A DNA stretch of 64,000 bases from Calliopum simillimum (taxonomy: Eukaryota > Arthropoda > Insecta > Diptera > Lauxaniidae): assembly GCA_951812925.1 (NCBI GenBank), contig OX638370.1:41667948-41731947 (forward strand), written 5' to 3'. The notes under the pieces were generated by a model that saw nothing but the letters and a program-made list of their open reading frames with translations, did not search any database and was not told the DNA's origin. Position numbers and translations under genes: made by a program. Shown here piece by piece: positions 55,617-64,000 of this stretch. How positions within the stretch are numbered: position 1 is the first letter of the stretch; every line of letters begins with the position of its first letter.

Positions 55617-56790
55617 AACACTCCTCCTCACATACGCTTTACACCAGATATTGCTCGAAGTTGTTGTAGTTTTATTGCAGGTAAAGGTTTTGTCATCATA
55701 TCAGCTAGCATTTTATCCGTGGGGCAATATTTACATTTTCTCCATGGAATCTTTAGCAAAAATGAAATTTCATATCGATATGCTTTGACCAGTTGCTTAA
55801 CCTTTCTTCCTTTATTAAATTTAGGCAGCTCTGGTTATCTTCATATATAATTGTTGGAAAAAATTTGTTCAGAATTTAAACCAGCAAGAATGTTTCTTAT
55901 CCAAATGGCTTTTTTGGCTGCTTCTGAAAGTGCAATAAATTTGGCTTCAGTTGTAGATAATGAAACACAAGTCTGTTTGCTGCACGCCCAGCTTACTACG
56001 CCGCCATGTGTCATAAAAATGTACCTGGAATTAGATTTTCGGTCTGCACTCAGCCCAGTTTTTGTCTGCAAATCCGTTTAATGTATCCTTTTCTTAAGTA
56101 AAATCGTTCAGTATTAAATAAAAATCTGAAGTTGCCTTTAAATACTTGACCGCTCTTTTCAGTTCGTTCCAATCCTCTTCGGTTGGGCTACTTGCCTTTT
56201 GGGAAAGTATAGCTATACTTGCTGTTATGTCCGTTCGGGTGCTTATGGCGATTTACAGCAAAGAGCCAAGGAGATTTTGATAACTTTTATTACAGTCTAA
56301 AATTTTTGACTATTCTCCCTTCCCATACGATGGATCAAGATTTAGATACTGTAGACTCTTTTAAACCAAACTTTTCTGCAGTTTTTTTAATGTAGAGTTT
56401 TTGACGCGGCATTAAGATTTTTTCATCTGCTCGAACAACCTCAACACCCAAATAACGAGAAATCACGCCTAGGCTGTCAATATCGAACTTTGAACTAAGA
56501 AATTTCTGGAAATTCTTTATTTTATTTTCGCTACTTGCTGCAACAACCAAATCATCAACATAAACCAAAAGATAAATTCCTTCCCCGTTAATGAACTGTA
56601 TTCAGTGCATCGTTCCAAACGCGTGTAGCTTGTTTCAATCCATACAAGCCTCTTTCTAGCTTACATACAATGTTAGTGTCACCTTCAACAAATCTTGGAG
56701 GGTGTTTCATAAATACTTCTTCTTTTAGACCTTCGTTTAGAAAAGCAGATTTAACATCAATGTGATGAACATGCATTTTCCGTTCTCCAG
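55617..56790 (-). pseudogene. Ty1/copia-type pol remnant with PPT and LTR start
   Basis: In order on the minus strand: RT start HHIDVKSAFLN and YGLKQATRVWN (56588-56776); the catalytic motif YVDDL (56335-56568) after an internal deletion and frame change; the RT-RNase H connection with ITASIAILSQ and EEDWNELKRAVKYL (about 56100-56250); RNase H with GGVVSWACSKQTC and LSTTEAKFIALSEA (55841-56071); and the C-terminus CPTDKMLADMMTKPLP. TGA (55628-55630), the purine tract GAGGAGGAG and TGTT, the start of the 3' LTR (55620), follow. At least three frameshifts or stops. Gag, protease and integrase are not found. Confidence 0.88.
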
Positions 56791-57412
56791 CTATAGATAA
56801 TAAGATTCAAAATAATATTTCTAATTTTCCCCTAGTAGCCTTTCGTGAAATAAGGGATCTTGGTTTAGTTTTTGACTCTTGTTTTCTTTTCGTGTACACT
56901 TTGACTATGCACATGCTATGCTTTCCTTCATAAGGCGTAATATTGGTCTGATACGTTCCAAGTTATAGTATAAATTCGGTTGAAGCGTGTTTAAAAGATT
57001 TTTACTACTTAAATACGCATTACGTTTCCTATTTCTTAAAATAATTTGGGTTTTCCTTAAAACGTGTAAAAGCTCCGTAAACTCGTAAAACTATCAAAGT
57101 TTGTATTGATTTTGACATCTATTACGAGTTTAGGAGATTTTCGAGGCATTTACACGTTTTCAGGAATATCCTCAATGAGTTTCTCTCTTCATATCATGCC
57201 CGCTATCTCTTACTTGGTCTAAAGATATTATCTGTGGTGCTGTTGACTGCCCTGTCCTGCTTAGTTAAGTTTAATTTAATGTTCCCTCTATAATGCAACA
57301 AATGCTCCCATTTACAGGTCTCTAAAATTATTTAATGATATTAGTTCAAATAATGATATCTAGTTATCTCTTTAAAAAGTTAGTATGAGATTGTTTTATA
57401 ATAACGTATTCA
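56791..57412. other. No gene seen apart from a short palindrome
   Basis: Sequence upstream (minus-strand sense) of the copia RT gives KTKPRSLISRKATRGK in one frame, possibly more decayed pol. The rest is AT-rich. Confidence 0.4.
57057..57170. repeat. Palindrome of about 110 bp
   Basis: AAAACGTGTAAAAGCTCC and GTAAACTCGTAA at the left are mirrored by TTACGAGTTTAGGAG and CATTTACACGTTTT at the right. Confidence 0.65.
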
Positions 57413-57414
57413 TG

Positions 57415-58395
57415 AATTCTCCTTTAACTCCTAGGAGGAGCATAGGGCCAATACGAAACATCTCCATTTGTTGCGATCCCTGGCGACAAACTTCGCTGTG
57501 TGGTTTCCGGAGAGTGTGAACAATTCATCTCCATATGCGCAGCTTGACTTCATTTGCTATAGTCTTCTGATTGCATTTTTGATGTAGCTCGGCATTTGAT
57601 ATAGTGCGAGGCCACCAAACCTTTAGTATACGCCATAAGCATTTGTTGACGAATACTTGCAGCTTGTTCGTTAGTTGTTCAGTAACAAGCCATGTTTCGC
57701 ACCCATTAGACTGGCCCAAAAAGACTAAAAGTGTTCCGATCTTAAGGGTTCAGCACTTAAAATGTTCGGTAAGGTCTGTAGACTACGTGTGTAAATTTTG
57801 GTAAAAAAATATTGAGATTTAGTACTCGCGCAAGCGCGATAGGTGGCGCTGCCTTGATCGTACGAGAATAGGGGTGGAAATTGATAAAAAAGGATTGGAA
57901 CAATTTTTTTTTTTCTGTCCTACTTTATGTTTTCGAGTTCGCTGAAGACGATGGCATGGCCAGTTTTTGGAAAAGATTCCAAGATTTTAAGACATATAAG
58001 ATATCTCTCGAAAAAAATGAAAAAATATGAGATTTTTGTTAGATTAAATTGCCATTAATCGTAGGAAAATGTTTTATGGTGCCACCCATAAGCAAAACGA
58101 TTTCACACTCGAATCAAAAATGCGCTCTCTCGTTTTGGTGGATATAACGGAAGAAGACCATATTTTGTTCAGTTGAGCAAACGCGCCTTTTGCTTTTGCT
58201 ATTCTTGAGTTGATATCCTCTTTTGCTCCACCATCCATGGAGATAATTCTGCCTAAATACGTGAAGCTATCGACGTTTTCGATGTCATCACTGCCAGCTT
58301 TAAACGTGATGTCATTTCTGTTTGCGTTCAGCTTCATGCTTTTAGTATTGGATGCGTCTTTAATCTTGTTTTGCATATCTAAGTGTTTGGACGGT
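57415..58395 (-). mobile_element. LINE copy (main family), rearranged
   Basis: Minus-strand copy with the 3' end at 57415 (CTCCTAGGAG near 57428-57438). About 185 bp is missing between 57480 and 57482 compared with the copies at 23600-23800 and 54356. A 378-bp insertion lies at 57705-58082, and a further deletion of about 45 bp near 58353 removes the region encoding SQKAGLKINV. The coding remnants ETWLVTEQLTNKLQV and YLGRIISMDGG match the other copies. No tail repeat remains on the 3' side. Confidence 0.88.
57705..58082. mobile_element. 378-bp insertion in LINE with CACCC duplication
   Basis: The LINE coding sequence is broken at CACCC, present at both 57700-57704 and 58083-58087. The insert begins ATTAGACTGGCCC and ends TTTTATGGTGC, with no clear terminal inverted repeats. 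It contains GCGCAAGCGCGATAGG and a T-run. Class unknown; five-base duplications occur with several transposon types. Confidence 0.7.
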
Positions 58396-58709
58396 TTTAA
58401 ATAATATTTTATAATTATTATTTGTTAATTAATGTAATTTACGTTCATAGGCAGAATGAGTAAATAAATAAATTAATAAAAAGAAAAACTTAGTCGGAAT
58501 GATGCAATATCATCAAATTTACATAGTTTTAATTTTCGGCCACTTGTGTGACTTATGGGACTTATAAGTTTTTTTTTTTTTTTTTTTTTATTTCGATACT
58601 TGGTAGCAATGATACTTTTTAAAGCACAACTCTAAGCACTTGCGTATGCGTAAAGTGATCCTCATGCTGATATTTGCGCAGAGGATGCTGCGGCACATCG
58701 TCAACAGAT
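58396..58709. other. No gene seen
   Basis: AT-rich, with a T-run at 58571-58589. Confidence 0.5.
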
Positions 58710-58955
58710 TCAAATGAAAGTAATGAAATTTAAGTTAAATTTTTCGAAAAAATTAACTAAAGTTAAGGTTTGAAGATGAAGCCACAATATATACGTACGT
58801 ACAAAGTATTCGTCGTAGCCAACCAAGCAACTACCGTTCAAGCACGATTCCTGATAAGCAGCATCAAGTGGATGACCCTTGGTTACTACAATAACAACAA
58901 CAATGCTAGCAATTGTAACAACCGGAAGCAGCGGCAGCGGCAGCAGCAGCTTCAT
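58710..58955 (-). CDS. Candidate first exon of a small secreted protein (uncertain)
   Basis: An 81-codon minus-strand ORF starts MKLLLPLPLLP and runs through a strongly hydrophobic stretch (residues about 2-25, TIASIVVVIVV), then turns polar: KGHPLDAAYQESC, NGSCLVGYDEYF. The N-terminus looks like a signal peptide, though its leucines come from a CAG/CGG-type repeat (58925-58950). After GYDEYF the sequence reads GTACGTACG, a possible but non-consensus 5' splice site; the ORF beyond it is AT-rich and probably not coding. The surroundings (58690-59130) lack repeat signatures. No family is recognised and it may be a chance ORF. Confidence 0.22.
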   Translation of the reverse strand: MKLLLPLPLLPVVTIASIVVVIVVTKGHPLDAAYQESCLNGSCLVGYDEYFVRTYILWLHLQTLTLVNFFEKFNLNFITFI

Positions 58956-59561
58956 TCTGACACTTGATGATTTGCCACTGTGTTTAAAGTTTAAAATTTA
59001 GATTCCCATGTGTGTGAGTGAGAGAGGCAACTATCTGTTAGCCGGTATATCAGCTGAGTGAGTTGTAAATTTACGTTAAAACTTTTGCCAAGTGAAACTT
59101 TTGCAATGGCAGCTACAACTCCAACAAAAGAAATAAAACAACAAAATCGCCTCAAAAAAAAAAAGAACCAAAACTTGTCAACGTTTACTTGAAATTCATT
59201 GAGGGTTTTCAGTCTTTTTGTGGTGTTTTTTTATTTTTGTTTGTAATGAATTTATTTGCATAGAAAATTGGAAGCTTACTTAAGCATTGAGTTGTGTTTT
59301 GCATAATGAACGGGTTGATCTATCCTTGAAGTACTCGAACTAAAGTGAATTCCCAGTTCGGATAGATGGAAAATAAATGTTAACGAGTAGCTACAATGCA
59401 TTAAGTCATTTGATTAAATCCGATCTACAATTTAATTACTTGTACAAATTTTAAAATCATATAGTAACAATAGTAATTTAATAAACTATTGAAAAATGTC
59501 TATGCAATACACCTAAAACCACACATTTTTACTTAAATAAAAAATTTAAGATTAATTAAAC
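58956..59561. other. No gene seen
   Basis: Apparently single-copy flank of the candidate exon. No promoter element can be claimed. Confidence 0.4.
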
Positions 59562-59699
59562 ATCCCAATGGGGAATGGAGCGCATCCATAGCGCTTCTGA
59601 AGCGCTCTAAAACAGCAGTGAAGCGCATCTCTCTCGTTTCCAAAAGCGCTGAAATTAACATTGGCATGTCATTGGAAGGAAGCGCTCCGTTCTCGCCAC

Positions 59700-59828
59700 C
59701 AGAAATGCTCTTTGGATGCGCATCGCTCTCGCATCCAGAAATGCTGTTTGGATGCGCATCGCTCTCGCATCCAGAAATGCTCTTTGGAAGCGCATCGCTC
59801 TCGCATTCAGAAATGCTCTTTTGATGCT
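59700..59828. repeat. 36-bp minisatellite, about 3.5 units
   Basis: The unit CAGAAATGCTCTTTGGATGC plus GCATCGCTCTCGCATC repeats with single-base changes. Two further units at 60174-60245 are in the same orientation. Confidence 0.9.
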
Positions 59829-59934
59829 TTTTGGATGATAATAAAAATATTTAAAAAATTAATTTTTAATTGAAATTTTACGTCTTTCGCCACAAAGACT
59901 CATCAGACTATTTTTTTTTTTTTTTTTTTTTTTG

Positions 59935-60092
59935 ATGTAGTTATATTTATTTTTATTTTACTAAATTAATTATAATTGAAAAATTGCAAGTTGAAAAACT
60001 TTTGTGTTAGGTCTGGGCCGGAGTCGAACCGAGGACCTCACGATTGCTGCAACTCTCAATCGCAGTACCAGTCGCTAGACCACTACTCCATC
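59935..60092 (-). repeat. tRNA-like head with shared 3' body (SINE-like)
   Basis: The minus strand has GGAGTAGTGGTCTAGCGAC (A-box-like) and CTCGGTTCGACTCCGG (B box), then CAACTTGCAATTTTTCAATT and AATTAATTTAGT. The same head and body occur at 63508-63645, so this is a repeated family, not one tRNA pseudogene. Confidence 0.7.
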
Positions 60093-60173
60093 CTTGCGCT
60101 CTTACGAAGCTGACTTATTGACTTATTTTGTTTTGTGCGTAAATACGTGACCGAAAGTGCTTCGTTCTCGCTA

Positions 60174-60245
60174 CCAGAAATGCTCTTTGGATGCGCATCG
60201 CTCTCGCATTCAGAAATGCTCTTTGGATGCGCTTCGCTCTTGCTA
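60174..60245. repeat. Second block of the 36-bp minisatellite
   Basis: Two units of the same sequence as 59700-59828 on the other side of the tRNA-like core. Confidence 0.85.
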
Positions 60246-60352
60246 CCTATAGCGCAGAAAATATGCGCATACAAATCAGCTCTTTTGATACCAGAAGGAC
60301 GCGCATCGCTATTGCATCTTGGGGATGCGCATCGAAATTTTCTGTTGGGATA

Positions 60353-60655
60353 TGACTCATGCTGAAATTCCAATACAAGAACAAAACTTAACTTAGCTAA
60401 CGCCAGAATTTACTCAATTTTGTGATGGTATTCGACGAAGTAGACCCAGGGCATATTGCAGCCCTTCGTTTTGAGGGCTGTGCTCTTACGGGGTTAGTCG
60501 ATAGCCCTTACCCAGATAAAATTTGGAAGCTACGTCCAACTACGCACCGAAGAAATATGTTTGATATTTTATAAAAGCAATTTGTCCACCATGATTTTAC
60601 AGCCAACTGTGCCTCTTTGAACTATTTAGATGGCTGTGTGACTTTTTTGTGCCAC
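60353..60655. other. No gene seen
   Basis: Short flank between element iii and the LINE. A slightly GC-richer part (60440-60540) matches nothing recognised. Confidence 0.45.
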
Positions 60656-60671
60656 TGCATAGAGTCCTGTT

Positions 60672-62025
60672 CACCAAAATCTGAAGTGAAGAGAGTTTGC
60701 CAGAAGGTTGGCTACATGGCATGTTAGTCAAACTACCGAAAAAAGGTGACCTAAGCGAGTGCCGCAACTATAGAGGCATTACCTTGCTCTCAGTACCATC
60801 AAAAGTATTGACGAAAGTGCTTCTGAACAGGGCAAACGAAAAACTTGATTCGCCCATTCGAAGCAGGATTCCGGCGAAACCGATCATGCGTGGAGCAAAT
60901 CAATACCCTCAGAATAATTGTCGAACAATCATGCTGAACTTCAACTTGTCTTCGTAGACTGCCTTCGACAGTGTCTGCCGAGAAAACATCTGGGTTTCAC
61001 TGCAACGAAGAGGTATTGCCGCTAGGGCCATAAACTTAGTACGTGCACAATATGAAGGCTATAAATGCAGTGTGTTACACAACGGGTTGTTGTCACCGAC
61101 ATTCAGCACTAATTCAGGCGTACGGCAGGGGTGTCTACTATCACCATCACTCTTCCTTATCGTTTTTAATGATATCCTAGATAAAGCTCTTAATAAGGCC
61201 AAAAGGGGTATCCAATGGAACTTTACCGAACATCTGGAAGATCTCGACTACGCTGACGACATCTGCCTCTTATCGTCCAAGCATTCAGATATGCAAAGCA
61301 AAATTGAAGACCTTGTCTTGGAATCACAAAAGGCCGGCCTAAAAATCAACGTATCCAAGACTAAAAGCATGAAGTTAAACGCAAACAGGGATGACATCAC
61401 CTTTAGAGCTGGCAGTGATGACACGGAAAACGTCGATAGCTTCACGTATTTAGGCAGCATTATCTCCATGGATGGTGGAGCAAAAGAGAATATCAACTCA
61501 AGAATAGCAAAAGCAAATGGCGCGTTTGTTCAACTGAACAAAATATAGTCTTCTTCCGTTATATCCACCAAAACGAAAGCGCGCATTTTTGATTCCAATG
61601 TGAAATCGGTTTTGTTATATGGGTGCGAAACATGGCTTGTTACTGAACAACTAACGAACAAGCTGCAAGTATTCGTCAACAAATGCTTAAGGCGTATACT
61701 CAAGATTTGGTGGCCTCGCACTATATCAAATGCCGAGCTACATCAAAAATGCAATCAGAGGGCTATAGCAAACGAGGTCAAGCTGCTCAAATGGGGATGG
61801 ATTGGTCACACTCTGCGAAAACCACACAGCGAAGTTTATCGCCAGGCTCTTGAGTGGAGTCCACAAGGCAGTAGAGCACGTGATAGACCCAAAACCAACT
61901 GGAAAAGGTCGCTAGAAAAGGAAACCCAAGAATCGGGAAAGTCGTGGCAAGAGATCAAAGTCATCGCAACGAATCGCAACGAATGGAGATTCCTCCTAGG
62001 AGTTAAAGGAGAATACATACATACA
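60672..62025 (+). mobile_element. LINE copy (main family), longest, 16-bp duplication
   Basis: A 1354-bp insertion bounded by the perfect duplication TGCATAGAGTCCTGTT (60656-60671 and 62026-62041). It ends in (ACAT)n after CTCCTAGGAG. It reaches further 5' than the other copies, into the RT N-terminus. The perfect long TSD suggests relative youth despite the coding damage. Confidence 0.97.
60697..62000 (+). pseudogene. LINE reverse transcriptase, most of RT plus C-terminus
   Basis: RT motifs in order: LVKLPKKGDLSECRNYRGI and LTKVLLNRA (fingers), GFRRNRSC in a shifted frame, TAFDSV (catalytic Asp region), GVRQGCLLSPSLF, LDYADDICLL (catalytic DD), YLGSIISMDGG, ETWLVTEQL, KWGWIGHTLRKP and the C-terminal TNWKRSLEKE. 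Damage: a frameshift near 60860, a stop at 60955-60957, Trp to TAG at 61546-61548, and loss of about 20 bp just before the stop codon (near 61990), which shifts the end. GVRQG is intact here, unlike the copy at 22885. No endonuclease or RNase H is seen. Confidence 0.9.
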
Positions 62026-62041
62026 TGCATAGAGTCCTGTT

Positions 62042-62189
62042 TGGAATTAGGTTCATAATTAAAGCAGCCAACTTATTTTAAGTGAAAATCGGAAGATTTT
62101 TTTCCAAATATTAGGAGTCTGATATTAAAATGAATACTAGTAAAAAATATAACAAAATTTCCGGACTTTTTTGACCAATATTGTTCCCT
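62042..62189. other. Linker
   Basis: AT-rich; possibly part of the decayed mariner element. Confidence 0.4.
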
Positions 62190-62400
62190 TAAAATCATAT
62201 TTTTCTTGAAACTTGGTGTTCGGGCGGATTCAATCAGAAGACCATATTGAAAGTCAGGAGTTGCCTGAAAAAATCAGTATAGTTGACTGCTTTATAAACC
62301 CAAGTTTTGTCCACAGTAACAATTTGAGTCAACACTGCATCTTTGTCTTCACTACAGAGGTCCCAGAAATCAAAGGACTACTCCATTTAGTTTTTTTTTT
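62190..62400 (-). pseudogene. mariner-type transposase fragment around the first Asp
   Basis: The minus strand reads FDFWDLCSED, then LTQIVTVDKTWVY (first catalytic Asp; the consensus Glu after it is Lys here), then FFRQLLTFNM. It fits the region just before the centre of a mariner transposase. AAATGAAATGAGAAAGG and GTAGCAGAAGAATATA at 62465-62503 are shared with 45975-46015, linking it to the relic at 43858-46020. Confidence 0.65.
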
Positions 62401-63110
62401 TTTTATTACATTTTATTCGCGATATATTTTTTGTTCCACGATAGTTCAAAGGCTAATGAACAGAGAAATGAAATGAGAAAGGTATTAGAGTAGCAGAAGA
62501 ATATATTGAAAAGGAAAAATAAATTTGTATTTTTATTTCAACTCTTTACCCTCCATTCCGTGGACTTAAAAACGTCCTCTTGAATGTTCTTCCGCTTTTC
62601 ACTCAAAGTCAAAAATATGAATGTTCGAGTAAAGCATTAAAAAATATTTTGAATTTGAAATTCCATTCCTACCGAAATATCACACAATTGGTTAGACAAA
62701 CACAGCAGGAAAATATATTTTAAGTAAATTTATTGCATCAAAAACAATTCCGAACTAAATGATAGCGCAGACATGTGTGCAACAAAAAATGTTGCTTAAT
62801 TGACTTGGCTCTTTTTTTTTGTCGTTGTTGTGTGCAATTTTGTGTGAGACCACAAAATGTTAGTGGTGCAGTATGAAAAAAAATTTCCCAAAATGAATAT
62901 TAAAAATCAATCACTCAAACAATCATGCACCCGCACATAAAAACATGCATACACAATCAAATACACGTATACATATGCATATATGGGCAATAATTTCTCA
63001 AGTGAACCACCTGAGAATTTAAACGTAAAAAAGGCTTTCAAAAAAAAAAATTATATTTTTGTAAAAACAAGTAAAGGCTTATGAACATTTTTTTTTTTTA
63101 ATATTCAGGT
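62401..63110. other. No gene seen
   Basis: AT-rich. The edge 62440-62520 is shared with the other mariner relic. Confidence 0.5.
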
Positions 63111-64000
63111 CCATAAAGTGAGCTATGCAGGTGTGACGAATTCCGATGTTTTTTGGTTGGAAATTTTGAGCTATTTTTGAGCTTTTCAACATTAATTTCG
63201 AGCTGTCTGGGAAATTTTTCACTTTCCGGAAAAGCGGAAAAATTGTTCTGCATAGCTGAGTTTATTTTTTCAGCCAGACGAATCCGCTGAAAGAGTTAGC
63301 GATGAAATCTTTTGACGCAGGAATTTCGGGCTACTTTCCAGCTAATTTTCAACTAAAAGCATTTGATTTATATATTGAAAATTGATTTTTTAATTGAACT
63401 TTTAGTCATATATTTGCAAAGATCGATTTACATATAAATCTATCAATGCATTTTCTAACACATAATTATGACAAATCAAGGAACGGATAAAAAACACGGC
63501 TATAGTGACATATGGCTGGTGCAGTGGTAACGACTTCTGCTGCCAACCTGGAGATCCATGGTTCAACACCCGCCCAGGCCAAAAACACAAAAAGTTTTCA
63601 AACTTGCAATTTTTCAATTATAATTAATTTAGTGAAATTTAGTGAAATATAATTATAATTACAACAAAAAAGCATTTTCCGGAAAACTCCCAATTTTCCC
63701 GGAAAATCCCAAAAACACTTTTTTTATGGCTAACTTTATTTTTTTCAGCCAGACGAATCCGCGGGAGTAGTAAGAGATGAAATCTTTTAATGCAGGAATT
63801 TTGAGCTACTTTCGAGCTGATCTTGAATGAAGTGTTTTCCTTAAATTTCCCCGGAAAATCCCAAAAAATTTTGAAGGGCTTGCTTTATTTTTTCAGCCAG
63901 ACGAATCCATGAGAATATTTGGCGATCATGACATTTGACACACGAATTTGGAGCTAATTTCGAGCTCATCCAAAACGAAAAGTGTTTTTCGGAAAACCCC
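63111..64000. repeat. FB-C array, second copy, runs off the window
   Basis: Begins AGGTCCATAAAGTGAG, the inverse of the right end of the copy at 38700-39718. Modules at 63270, 63745 and 63895 contain CAGCCAGACGAATCC, TTCGAGCTGATC and TTCCGGAAAACTCC. It is interrupted by the tRNA-like insertion at 63365-63667. Confidence 0.7.
63365..63667 (+). mobile_element. 303-bp insertion with tRNA-like head (SINE candidate)
   Basis: Flanked by the 10-bp duplication AAAAGCATTT (63355-63364 and 63668-63677) inside FB-C. It contains GGCTGGTGCAGTGGTAACG (A-box-like), CATGGTTCAACACCCG (B box) and the body AACTTGCAATTTTTCAATT shared with 59935-60092. About 140 bp of AT-rich DNA precedes the head, unusual for a SINE. 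No terminal inverted repeats. Confidence 0.7.

Larger units (their letters stand above)
59564..60350. mobile_element. CCC/GGG foldback with 36-bp repeats (element iii)
   Basis: Starts CCCAATGGGGAATGG and ends AATTTTCTGTTGGG, with AT duplicated (59562-59563 and 60351-60352). The arms carry GCGCATC and AGCGCTTCTGAAGCGC motifs. A 36-bp minisatellite fills part of both sides, and a tRNA-like module lies in the middle. ORFs across the arms (for example 59618-59824) derive from the 36-bp repeat. It corresponds to elements i and ii in ends, TSD length and layout. Confidence 0.7.

Noticed and set aside
59700..59828. CRISPR-like array
   Set aside because: The repeat is contiguous without unique spacers, and the context is eukaryotic.
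59618..60373. ORFs of 68-96 codons with HRSRIQKCSLDA-like repeats
   Set aside because: Products of the 36-bp minisatellite inside element iii.

Overview
The window looks like gene-poor, AT-rich nuclear DNA from an insect, most likely a higher fly (Diptera, possibly a tephritid). That inference rests on base composition, the mix of mobile elements, the (ACAT)n-tailed LINEs and the runs of poly-A and poly-T. The species cannot be read from the sequence. I find no convincing multi-exon host gene, rRNA, functional tRNA, CRISPR array or bacterial-type operon. The best host-gene candidate is one short ORF with a signal-peptide-like start (58710-58955, minus strand), held at low confidence.

Almost everything recognisable is mobile DNA, much of it palindromic. 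About sixteen foldback or inverted-repeat elements cover roughly a quarter of the window, and target-site duplications (TSDs) can be read for many of them. hAT-type elements with 8-bp TSDs lie at 7542-9196, 16244-16835, 20588-21244, 44011-44444 and 48871-49547. TA-flanked elements lie at 3283-4106, 6485-7390 (with a decayed pogo-type zinc finger) and 44781-45692. TTAA-type elements lie at 36934-37729 and 30073-32211, the latter with a decayed piggyBac-like transposase. A mariner-like relic at about 43858-46020 is broken by two later insertions, and a second mariner fragment sits at 62190-62400.

The most unusual group is a set of foldback elements that begin CCC and end GGG and are flanked by 2-bp duplications: 18773-18959, 20281-21827, 50217-51573 and 59564-60350. 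Three of them have arms made of short element-specific repeats around an interior holding tRNA-like sequences. I could not assign this group to a named family.

Retroelements are all broken. One LINE family with a self-complementary CTCCTAGGAG near its 3' end and an (ACAT)n tail is present six times (22145-22373, 22748-23862, 30097-30140, 54356-54628, 57415-58395, 60672-62025). These range from 44 bp to 1.35 kb and four have readable TSDs. Older LINE pieces lie at 14885-17170, 28688-28830, 32690-33360, 39975-40118 and 46975-47250, and a copia-type pol remnant with its polypurine tract lies at 55617-56790.

Nesting gives relative ages: hAT copies sit inside a LINE and inside a tRNA-like core, a 44-bp LINE end sits inside a piggyBac-type terminus, and a foldback sits inside a dispersed repeat. 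Other notable repeats are a 590-bp GAAGTA microsatellite (27346-27935), tandem modules carrying GGCGTGGCACCGCCC-like cores (17.2-19.3, 24.7-25.4, 30.6-32.0 kb), and modules with paired GGAAAA/TTTTCC motifs (38.7-39.7 and 63.1-64.0 kb).
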